Both the position numbers and the translations under genes were made by a program. A DNA stretch of 64,000 nucleotides from Lonicera japonica. Lineage: Eukaryota > Streptophyta > Magnoliopsida > Dipsacales > Caprifoliaceae. Positions 46,106-56,135 of this stretch are shown here, one piece after another; positions within the stretch are counted from its first letter, which is position 1; every line of letters starts with the position of its first letter. The notes beneath the pieces were generated by a model. It worked only from the letters and a program-made list of their open reading frames with translations, searched no databases and was not told where the DNA came from. The stretch lies in contig CM038463.1 of NCBI GenBank assembly GCA_021464415.1, positions 62,001 through 126,000 of the forward strand. Reading direction: 5' to 3'.

Positions 46106-46192
46106 AAAAACACAATGAAAAATTCTAGAGAGAGAAAGTGCAAAAATTCTCTCCAACCTCTCTCCTCTCACTTTTATTAATTTTTTAATCCT
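46106..46192 (+). promoter_or_regulatory. 5' leader with conserved upstream ORF (J)
   Basis: The upstream ORF is 46115-46180, beginning MKNSRERKCKNSLQPLSS (ATT changed to AAT at codon 3), ending TAA 12 bp before ORF1. Confidence 0.7.
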
Positions 46193-48919
46193 ATGAGTTT
46201 TTCGGCCAAAGACATGAGTTTTCCGGCCAACCCCAACCACCCTCCGGCAACTGTCAACCTACCACCTACCACCACTATGACACAGTCCTCCAGCCAACCC
46301 CCAGTGCACTCTGACAGGGGCCACGCGCTCTACGCGCCATCCCACGCGCGCTTCCCTGCAACCCACGCGCCACCTACCTCAGTCCACGCGCCGCCAGAAG
46401 GTCACACCCCTCTGCCTACATTCATCCACACACCTGCATAAATCAATGAACCACACACCCCAACAGATCTCTCACAGTTCATGATGCTACAGCAGAAATT
46501 AAATGAACAAAATCAACAACTTCTGCAAATGTTCACAGCAATGGTGAAGAGCAAAAATGTCACCCCTCAACAGCCATCACACACAAAGAAACATCAGTCA
46601 GCAGGTACACAAAACAATGCCTCATTTTCATTCAACAAAACAATCCAAGAAGGGGAAGTACTTGTACAAGAATTCATAAATAATGCCAGGGAAGAAAAGA
46701 TAGATGCTCAGTTGTTACAAGTCCTAAACCAACAAAATACAGTTCATAAAAATGATCTGCAAACAGTCACAGATGTCCACAAGAAGGTCCCTCCTCCTTC
46801 AGTGCAACCGGATGCTATAAATGTAGATTCAGGTGGTGACTCTGCACAGGATAATCTGGAAAACAATCAGCCCCAGTTGGTGATGCATTCCAAAGATCAA
46901 CCTTCAATAGCCGTCTTTAATGGTGTTGTTAATCCGGAGGAAGAAGAAAGAAATTGCTCCTTGGCGCCAAAAGAGAATACCACTCTTTTACCCACAGGTT
47001 TTTGTACAAACCAGGTTGTTAGCCCCAGTACAAACCCCCAGAACACTGCAAATGTCAACTCTGTAGATGGCAGTCACTTTGCACCTGTCACCACTGATAT
47101 TCCCATCAAGAAGCCGTCTTATGCCAGCCTTTTGAAGCCCAAAACTGTACCTCCCAGCCTTCCCCTCAGTCATCTGCCTGCACCATACAAAAAAGGTAAC
47201 TTGATGGCAGTCAAATTAGACGAAAGTGTCTATCAAAAATCCCTTTTGCAATGTCAAAATTATTTACATGGTAGACTCATTTTAAAACGTGGAAAACCAC
47301 CAGTTAAAGCAGTGGATTTGCACCACTCTCTCTCCAATGCCTGGAACATCACAGAACAATGGTCTCTCACCCCCATTGGCAGGGGATATTACACCATTAG
47401 ATTCTCAAATGCAGAGGATAAACAAAAAGTGTGGACAGCTGGGCAAGTTAATCTTCAACAGGGCATTTTTAACCTTTTCCAATGGACCAAAGACTTCAAA
47501 CAAAAGCAAACCAGAGCTCATCTCTGGGCCAGACTCCATGAGGTCCCTGAAGAATATCTACACCACCATTTAATCCTATCCATGGCTAATGTCATTGGGT
47601 TCCCTGTTACTATTGACCCTTTCACCCTAAAAAAGGAATTTGGCCACTATTGCAGAGTGGAAGTGGATGTGGACCTTAGAACAGAACTCCCAGCCTCTAT
47701 TTTAGTGGAGAGAGAAGGTTACAATTTCGAAGTAGGAGTCTCTTATGAGAAAATTCCTGATTTCTGTGTTCATTGCTCGGTTATTGGCCATCTAGTAACT
47801 GAGTGCAGAACTCTTAAAAAAGCCCAGCAACAACAGGAGCAAGCTACCAAACCTCCCACCAAACTCCCTCCCAAAAACAAACATCATCTACCACAGAACC
47901 CCACCTCAAAAGACCCCCAACCTTCACACCATCAAGCCACTCCTGCCTTACAAAAACAGAACTGGGAAGTCAATGCCAGAATGATTGATTCAAACTCCAC
48001 TCAGCAAGAATTTGTTGATGATACACCTCCATGTGAGAAAACCCATCAAAACATCACAAAAATGCCCAATGTTGATGCACAGGGTCATACTGAGCAAGCA
48101 GCATTCTGCCCAGAACTGGTGCCCCAGAACCCAGAGTTAAATACCAACACCCCCATACATGCAGAGCCCAATCAAAGCTATGCCCAACTCATTGCTGAAA
48201 CTATAGAGGCAACAGGCACTTCTATTCACTCCCAGCCCCTCTCTCACCCATCACCAGCTGACACCATTGTTCCATGCTCAGTTAACCAAGGCCATACTCC
48301 CCTCTCACCACACAATGACCATCTCCCAATTAATTCTCCACCAACAGCTACCCCAACCCATAATTCTTTTTCCCCTCTAACTGGAAGATTCTGGTCAGAC
48401 ATGGCTGATGATGAGCCCCTCCTCAGCTCTGAAGCAGCTGCAGATGCCAACCTGGCAGAAAAAATCCCTACTGTATGCATTCAGTTAATGGAGGATGTCA
48501 ATACCTCTGTTTTTGACCAAGCCACCCCACACAGGCAAACCTCACCCACTCACACCTTACACTCCATATCCTTCACCTCTAGAAACAGCACCACAAACCA
48601 AAGGCCAGACAATTTCAAAAAGCAGGCAGCAGCAGTTAATGCAATCACCAACCAAAAGCAGTCCAAAGCCAAACAGAAAAAGTTGAAAAACACTACCATC
48701 AGAAAAGAAAAAGATGTAGCCAGATTCAATTCCAAAAACAGCTCCCCTCTCAGCTCCAATAGCACTTATGAGGACAGACTATACAATGAAATCATGGCCA
48801 GAGATAACAGTGTATACAAATGCTCTCTTGATGCTTCTGAATCATTTTCTCAAGAAAAACCAAACTCTGAAAGTTCTGACAGCTCACACTGCAGAACTAC
48901 TCCCACCAACTCCTCATGA
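46193..48919 (+). pseudogene. LINE ORF1 with one stop codon (J)
   Basis: Same domain order as I. TAA at 46439-46441 replaces GAA after 82 codons; downstream the frame is open to the TGA at 48917-48919. A small in-frame loss is seen where sisters read DFKPSQQKQTRA and J reads DFKQKQTRA. The CCHC knuckle FCVHCSVIGHLVTEC lies at about 47,762-47,806. Re-initiation downstream of the stop could still give an 812-codon product containing the DUF4283-type domain and knuckle. Confidence 0.9.
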
Positions 48920-51900
48920 TAGTCCTCTATTGGAATATTAGAGGCATCAGCAATAAAGAATCCCAAAAAGCCCTCAAAAGCCATTGCAACAAACATAGAC
49001 CAGACATGTTGATCATTTCTGAGCCCTTTGTTGAGTTTCAGAAGATTCATGCCTTTTTTTTGTTATCTCTGGGCATGGAATTGGTAGATGTGAATAATAG
49101 AAATACCAAAGCCCCCAACCTGTGGGTCCTTAAATCCAAAACTTGCCCCCAGCCTCACCTTATCTCTAATGCTTGCCAACACATCACCATATCTTTGTAT
49201 TACAATAGTAAGCCCATCATGATCACAGCCATCTATGCCCATAATGACTACAGGACCAGAAGAACTCTTTGGGAAGACCTCACCAGAATTAGAAGCAATC
49301 ATCATCTCCCTTGGCTGGTTATTGGAGATTTTAACTGTGTTTTTGGAGCTCATGAGAAAAGAGGAGGTAAGCCTCCTTCCATTCACTCATGCATGGAATT
49401 TCAAGCCTTCACTGACACATGTGATCTAATTCACATGAACACCACTGGGCAATACTACACCTGGTCCAAGCACTCCAGCTCATGCCTAGACTCTAGACTG
49501 GACAGAGCTCTCTGTAGTTCAGATTGGTTTGATAACTGGACTACTGTCAACTGCATGACCCTCCCCAAATACCCCTGAGATCATACTCCCCTCCTATTCA
49601 GTTCAGAGGATGATACCATAAGTGGTCCTAAGCCCTTTAGATTCACCACCGCCTGGACCTTCCATCAAACCTTTGAAGAATTAGTCTCCAAAACTTGGAC
49701 TGCACAAGTAAATTCTTCATGTCCTATGACTGCCATACAGCTGAAACTGAAGCATCTCAAGCAAGTTTTGAAAAAGTGGAATGCTGAGGTTTTTGGGGAT
49801 GTCAATTCCAAAGTCAAGCAGGCAACTGACCACCTCCACAAAATCCAAACACAAATTGACACTTTGGGGCATTCACACACCTTGGACAAGCTGGAAACTG
49901 AAGCTCAATTTGACCTGATCCAAGCCAGTCACATGCAAGAGAGATTTTGGAAAGAAAAAGCTAGGGTGCACTGGTTAAAAGATGGGGACATAAGCACAAC
50001 CTTCTTTCATAGAATTGCAAAGCAGAGATGGGCCACAAACAAAATCATCCACCTTAAGCATGAAGGCAGCATCATTCAGGACCCTGTCACCTTAAAAGAC
50101 CACATTGTCAGTCACTTTCAACACCTATACAGCTCTCACAATCAAACCACTGATCATTCTCTCATAGAGAAAGTCCTCCCTCAAATGGTTTCAAGTGAGG
50201 ACAATGATATGCTGTGTTCTATTCCTAATGATGAAGAAATCAAAAAAGCAGTTTTCTCCCTAAATCCCAATTCAGCCCCGGGCCCAGATGGATTCCCAGG
50301 TTCCTTTTTTCAAAAATGCTGGCACATTGTAGGAGCAGAAGTTTGCAAGGCCACTAAACTCTTCTTTCAACAATGCTGGATTCCCCCTGGTTACAACTCT
50401 AATTTTGTGACCTTGATCCCAAAAACCCCCAATGCTGACTCCATTTCCAGCTACAGGCCCATTGCTCTTGCCAATTTCACATTCAAAATCATACCCAAGC
50501 TCCTCAGTGATAGAATTGCCCTTATAGCTCCCAAAGTCATAACAGAACAACAAAATGGTTTTATCAGAGGAAGAAGCATACACAGTGCCATCGGAGTCAC
50601 CTCTGAATGCTTCAACTTGCTTGATAGAAAAATTTTTGGAGAAAATGTTGCCATAAAAATTGATATTGCAAAGGCCTTTGACACCATCAACTGGGATTTT
50701 TTAGTCAAAGCCTTAAGAGCCTATGGTTTCAGTTCTATCTTTGTCAATTGGGTGCAGTGCATTCTCAATTCAGCAAAACTTTCGATTTTGATTAATGGAA
50801 CTCCATGTGGTTACTTCAGTTGCTCTAGAGGGGTTAGACAAGGGGACCCCTTAAGTCCAATCCTATTTTGTATAGCAGAGGATGTGCTGAGTAGATTTTT
50901 ATCTATACAAGCCAACAAAGGGATTCTCAAACCTATCTCATCTCCAAAAGGTTGTACAGTTCCCACACACTCTCTATATGCAGATGATGTGATGATTTTC
51001 TGCAGAGGTGACAAAATCAACCTTAAAAACCTGCTCAGCATCCTAAATGAATATTCTAAAGCTTCTGGGCAACTTATCAACTATCAGAAAAGCAGAATAT
51101 TCCTGGGCAAGGGAGCTTTGCACAGGAAAACTGAGATCACAAGCATTTTGGGCATGACAGTGGGAAGCACCCCCTTTGTGTATCTAGGAGCACCTATCTT
51201 CAAAGGCAGGCCAAAATTAATACACCTTCAGCCTATTGCAGACAGAGTCAGAGCCAGACTTGAAGGATGGAAAGGAAAAGTTCTCTCCTTTGCTGGAAGA
51301 GCAGAACTCATCAAATCTGTGGCAGTCCCAATGTTGTTACATTCTTTCATGGTTTATCTGTGGCCAGTCAAACTCATCAAGATGGTGTCTACCTGGCTCA
51401 AGAATTTCCTATGGACAGGAGATATAGCAACTAGTAAGTTAGTGACAGTGGCATGGCACTCAGTTTGCAATCCCAAATCTCATGGAGGTTTGGGACTAAG
51501 GGACATTAGGCAGGTCAATAGAGCTGGGATTCTCAAGCATACCTGGGACATACTCCATAGTGAGAACCAGTGGAGCAACTTGGTCAAAAAGAGGTTCAAT
51601 ATACAACACATTAAAGCCCTTGCCTCCTACCAGACTTCCTCTATTTGGCCTGGTTTTAAGAAAGCCCTGCAAGACATTGAAGCTCAGGCCTGTTGGGTGA
51701 CTGGGAATGGTTGCAGTATCAATATTTGGACAGACAAGTGGACCACATCTTCTCCTATTCAATGCCCCTCTGCCCTCCTTAGAAAGAAGAGCTGCCTCAG
51801 TAGTTTCATAAATAACCAAAGCTGGAATATCCCAGCTTGGTTCATCCACCAATTCCCTTTTCTGACAAAGGAAATAAGCTGCATTACCCTCCCTGACAGG

Positions 51901-53043
51901 CCTTAGGAGGATCAGTTAGTCTAGCCCAAATCCCCTAAAGGAGTCCTAACTTTCAAGGAAGCATACCTCTTTTATAACAACAGTAAAAATGTCCAGTGGG
52001 TCTCACAGATCTGGCACAGTTTCATTCCCCCCAGAGTCTCATGTTTGGTATGGAAGCTCTTGCAAAATAAACTGCCAACACAGGATAACCTCCAAAAAAG
52101 AGGCATGACCATGGTCCCTAGATGTGAAATCTGCAAATCTAACATGGATAATGCTGAACACACTTTCATCACATGTCCTTTTGCCCAAATCCTATGGAAA
52201 TGGCTGGTTGATGCTTTCTTTATAACCATTTTTGTCCCTCAAAATCTCCCAAATTTATGGAGATTTATCTGCACAACCAAATTCAGTCCCCAACTTCAGC
52301 AATTATGGATATGTGGATGCCTTTTGACTTTCCATTTAATATGGGAGGCAAGAAACAAAGCAACTTTTTCCCAAGGAAGAATCATGATCTCTTCCACCAT
52401 TCATCACCTAAAAGGTTGGCTTGGAGACCTTGCCCCCCTCATCAATGGTTGCATGAAAAACTCCATGGTCGATCTATCTATCATCAACAAGTTGGGAATC
52501 AAAGGCAGATTGAACACAGCTCCTAAAATCATTGAAGTTAGTTGGTTACCTCCCCACCACAGTTGGATTAAAATCAACACTGATGGCATGGCTTTGGGAT
52601 CTCCTGGTTTGGCTGCCATTGGTGGCATATTCAGAAACAGCAGGGGGTTTTCTAAGGGGTGTTTCTGCAAGAATATTGGAATTCAAAATGCTTTTGTTGC
52701 TGAACTCACAGCTTTCATCACTGCTGTGAATTTGGCCTGGCAAAACAATTGGTTTCAAGTGTGGTTTGAAATGGACTCTAAGGCTGTGGTGGACTGCATT
52801 CAGAACTACAATTTCAAACCTCCATGGCAATTAATTAACAGCTGGGCCAATTGCCAAAACAAGCTCAAACAGATGCAGCATTATATATCCCATGTTTATA
52901 GAGAAGGCAACCAGGCAGCAGATTATCTATCTAAAATGGGCTTAAAATACACGAACCTCAAATGGTGGAATGCATTCCCCCAGCAGTTGAGCACATACCT
53001 AGCACACGACTATGCAAATCTTCCTAACTATAGATTCAAGTGA
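48916..53043 (+). pseudogene. LINE ORF2: endonuclease-RT-RNase H, three stops (J)
   Basis: The ATG at 48916 overlaps the ORF1 stop as ATGA. Family length of 4128 nt, all in one frame. Stops: TGA 49576-49578 (the S of SDH, so the endonuclease SDH motif itself is hit), TAG 51904-51906 (was CAG) and TAG 51922-51924 (was TGG). RT has GFIRGRSIHSAIG and YADDVMIFCRG; zf-RVT and RNase H are otherwise complete. Confidence 0.9.
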
Positions 53044-53614
53044 GGATCTTTTTTCTCCTTTGCTGCTCAGAATTATGCTAGTTCTTTTCTTTCAGGCATT
53101 ACAACAAACAAGTGGTGTTCATTGCTATGTGGATGGCAAGAAAACTAGCAAAATCATCATCACAAGGATCTGTGACCCCACGTGGGAGAGACATCTGAAG
53201 GTTAGAGAAGAAAGGAATGCATACCAGGTTTGCAGGCCCTCCAGCAGAACATACGCAGGCTCCACCAATCCTCACAGCAGGTGTCTATACTCCAAGGCTA
53301 TCCTCCATCACCACAAGCAAAGCCTCAGTTTGCATGGAAACAAAAAGAAAAAGAGGAACTTTCTCATGTCCCCTGGTGCCGACAGATACACAAATGTTAA
53401 AATAAAAAAGTAGCGATTTTTTGAGAGAATGTTTAAAGATAAATTGTTTAGAGTACTTATGTTTGTTAGCACAAGTCCTACAAGCAATTTATTTCATTTT
53501 TGTATGTGTTTTTGTTTGCTGGTTATTGGGGAAGGCCACATTGTTTCCCCCTCCTTTGTAATTTTTTGGTTATTAATATTATGCTCCTAGCCGTTGGTGG
53601 CTAGTTTTTTTTTT
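53044..53614 (+). other. 3' UTR of element J
   Basis: Non-coding. Hairpin 1 is GGGGAA (53528-53533) with TTCCCC (53545-53550). The terminal hairpin is CTAGCC (53587-53592) with GGCTAG (53599-53604). Confidence 0.75.
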
Positions 53615-53624
53615 AAAAAAAAAA

Positions 53625-53650
53625 CCCTAAACCCTAAACCCTAAACCTAA
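53625..53650. repeat. Telomere repeats (about 4 units) between J and K
   Basis: Three CCCTAAA units and a terminal CCTAA, then the sequence of K starts without the family leader. Confidence 0.96.
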
Positions 53651-55306
53651 GTAGACTTCTCAGACATCTCTTTGAATTCGCAAATCTCTAACTTTCAACC
53701 TTGTGTGGAAGTGGGTTTGGTTCTTGACTCCAGTTCTGTTCATAAGAACCACAGTGAGGCAACTCAAAAAATTATAAAAAAGAAGAAGAAGATGAAGGTT
53801 TCTCCGTCAACTTCCATGGCTGCTAGTCGGCAGTCAGGTTCTTCTAAAAACGTTCACACAGAAACAGAGCATCAAAGCTCTATTTTTTCGCATCATGATG
53901 CTCACAAAACAGAGCTTCAAAGCTCTGCTGCTGTTGGACGTAAAATGAAGTTGCGGTTCTCTCTTCACACAACAGAGCATTTTCGCTCTGGTCTATCTTC
54001 AGTTCCTGCTGTTTTCTGCCGCCTCATTTATGCTGCCATGGCCTACGGCCGGCAGCCTTATGCGGTTAAGAAAATTATTTTTGGTATGAGAAATAAATTT
54101 TGGATGAATCACGTGGTTAATTTTTCAGGCAGAGTCAATTTCTTCTCTGTTGAAACTGCCATGCTTGGATCTTTTAAACGTAGTGGGTTTGTTTCCCTAG
54201 GTGTTGAGGTCACCCATCACTCCTTCAAGGAGAGTCAGTCCCATGTTTCTCGCTGCCTTTTTTCTGAGTGCACGCAAACTGTTCAGAGCAGAGATAAAAA
54301 AAGAGTTGATCCACGTGATTTCTCTGTGGGTGCTATCCCACGGTTTGGCAAAACCACTGCTGATGTGGCATCCAATTTAACCCATTTGGATCTGAATTAT
54401 TCTATAGCTGGGACCAATTTAGTTGGCTCTCAAAGGTCTCTCAACGAGGGGCCAATCTCTACTTCAAAATTCAGTGGGCCTCTCTCTAAAATTCACTCTA
54501 ACTCCACAAATTCGGGCCTCATACATTATGATCCACATATTTTCTCTAACATTTCCCTGGGCTCATCTTTGGGCCATATAGGTTCCAATTTTCACACTCC
54601 CCCTGTGCAGGCTTTTCCGAAGATTACCACCCCCCCTTTGCCCTTTGGGTTGGATGATCGGCCCTATATTTCTTTTAAATTAAGATCTTCTCACCGAAAA
54701 AAAAATTCTTTTAAGGAGTTTATTTCTGAATCTATTTTTTATGAAATGGATTTTTGGGAAGATGATTGTGTAGATAATGATGGGATTGAGTCTTCTTTTT
54801 ATGATCCGTCTCTTGAAGAAATTTATGGTTCTCACTTGAAAAACCATTTAATTAAAAGTCTCGCTTGTGAGACCCCAATTAAAGGTTTTTCAATTGGTCC
54901 AAAAATTAATTGTCAAGCTTCGAGCCATGCCACTTTTTCGCTCCATCACTCTCCTAATTCCTACATCGACGCTCTTTCGGCTACACCTTCTTCTCCCTCT
55001 CCTCTTTTGGTTAAGAACTCCTCTCTTTCTAATGAGTTGAGTTCTAAAACAAAAGTTAAGAGGAAAAGGAAAAAGAAGCCGGGATCCGATCGTCAACATA
55101 GGAAATGGTGCAAAAAAATGAACGCTTGCTACGATGACCTCCACCAAGTGCTTGCTCTCTATCGTGCGGACCACATTTCCATGTCCGAAGCAAAATTTAT
55201 GCTCAAGAATACTATAGAGGTTTCCAAATCTCTTGATTATTGCTCGGTTCCCTATATCTTGGCCCATGCCTTTGGCGAATCTTCCGAAGGCCTATGGCAT
55301 TTTTAG
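53651..55306 (+). CDS. Unrecognised Ser-rich ORF, possibly a divergent gag C-terminal part (K)
   Basis: The frame is open from the telomere junction to the TAG at 55304-55306, so it is probably truncated at its 5' end; the first in-frame ATG is 53792. I do not recognise the protein. Visible features: a Lys run (KKKKKMKVSP), Ser/His-rich segments, an acidic patch (MDFWEDDCVDNDG) and a basic cluster near the C-terminus (KVKRKRKKKPG) that could be a nuclear signal or nucleic-acid-binding tail. A ~50-residue segment with helical character (DDLHQVLALYRADHISMSEA) follows. No CCHC knuckle or RT motif is seen. Its place next to hairpins and poly(A), like ORF1 in C, suggests gag, but that is inference. 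Confidence 0.55.
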   Translation, partial: VDFSDISLNSQISNFQPCVEVGLVLDSSSVHKNHSEATQKIIKKKKKMKVSPSTSMAASRQSGSSKNVHTETEHQSSIFSHHDAHKTELQSSAAVGRKMKLRFSLHTTEHFRSGLSSVPAVFCRLIYAAMAYGRQPYAVKKIIFGMRNKFWMNHVVNFSGRVNFFSVETAMLGSFKRSGFVSLGVEVTHHSFKESQSHVSRCLFSECTQTVQSRDKKRVDPRDFSVGAIPRFGKTTADVASNLTHLDLNYSIAGTNLVGSQRSLNEGPISTSKFSGPLSKIHSNSTNSGLIHYDPHIFSNISLGSSLGHIGSNFHTPPVQAFPKITTPPLPFGLDDRPYISFKLRSSHRKKNSFKEFISESIFYEMDFWEDDCVDNDGIESSFYDPSLEEIYGSHLKNHLIKSLACETPIKGFSIGPKINCQASSHATFSLHHSPNSYIDALSATPSSPSPLLVKNSSLSNELSSKTKVKRKRKKKPGSDRQHRKWCKKMNACYDDLHQVLALYRADHISMSEAKFMLKNTIEVSKSLDYCSVPYILAHAFGESSEGLWHF

Positions 55307-55541
55307 CTTTTGTTGTATTTCTTTTTGGGCCTTGTATTTCGGCCTTTTTGCTCCTCTTGGGTAGTGAACTTTGTTGTTTAGGCTTAGTTCATTTTTCAAG
55401 TTTTGTTTCATTTTATTTCATAGTCCTCATGAAGGACATTCTTGTAAAGCCTTTGGGGCGGGCCTTCTGTAGCCCCCACCTTTCTTTTTTCATTATTTAT
55501 GTCATTACTCTAATGCCCTAGTTTGGGCTTAGAGATTTTAT
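55307..55541 (+). other. 3' UTR of element K
   Basis: Hairpin 1 is GGGGC (55455-55459) with GCCCC (55472-55476). The terminal hairpin spans 55508-55534: GCCC with GGGC, then CTCTA with TAGAG around a bulge and a mismatch. Confidence 0.68.
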
Positions 55542-55557
55542 AAAAAAAAAAAAAAAA

Positions 55558-55590
55558 CCCTAAACCCCAAACCCCAAACCCTAAACCCTA
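55558..55590. repeat. Innermost telomere tract with CCCCAAA variants
   Basis: CCCTAAA, two CCCCAAA, CCCTAAA, then a partial unit before unique DNA. Variant units at the proximal edge are what an old telomere boundary would show. Confidence 0.92.
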
Positions 55591-56135
55591 CATGAAGGTT
55601 TCCTTTCATCCGGTTCAAGTAGGTACACCAAATAAAGATAAAGAAAGGAGTTCTCGTTTTCAAATTCTAGAATCCCCCTCCCTTCGAAAAAAAGATATAC
55701 TCCTTACTCAAGTTCCCATTAAAGACCAAGCAAGATTTCATTGATTGCGTCTTCCTTTTATTTAGACCTGTTGAATTAAAGAATTCAATTATGACATAAA
55801 TGAAATGTGAAATTCTTGAGTAGTCCACTTCCCCTCAAATGATGAATCTCATAATTCTTAATTAATTAAAGGGAGTGTCTTGGAATTCATAAATGATTTA
55901 CTTGTCTATGTATTGTTCCATTAGATCTTTTAGGTCCTAACTTCACCTCGACGGTTAGGCCACGATGGCCTTGAAAGTCTATATGCGATGTATAGACTCT
56001 TGTAACCATAAAAGATTTTTTATTTGCTTACTTGAACATAATTTCTTTCTAAAAGATAAAGAACTTATTAATTCCATAAACGAAAAAAGTCTTTTTCTTT
56101 ACGAGGTATAACTATAAATTCCTATTTATTTGTGA
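55591..56135. other. Unassigned AT-rich DNA, possibly plastid group II intron
   Basis: No convincing ORF. The reverse complement of 55,590-55,624 reads like a stem found in plastid group II introns (CCGGATGAAAGGAAACC). Together with the plastid insert at 57.4-58.1 kb this hints at a second plastid piece, but I cannot place it on a gene. Confidence 0.3.

Larger units (their letters stand above)
46106..53624 (+). mobile_element. Full-length LINE element J
   Basis: Complete layout with poly(A) at 53615-53624. It has one stop in ORF1 and three in ORF2. It is the closest full-length relative of D and of the inverted arm. Confidence 0.92.
53651..55557 (+). mobile_element. Divergent, 5'-truncated single-ORF element K
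   Basis: It sits between telomere tracts, ends in poly(A) (55542-55557) and carries the family's two terminal hairpins with its own stem sequences. It lacks the leader and has no ORF2. It is probably an older or separate ORF1-only lineage of the same telomeric group. Confidence 0.7.
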
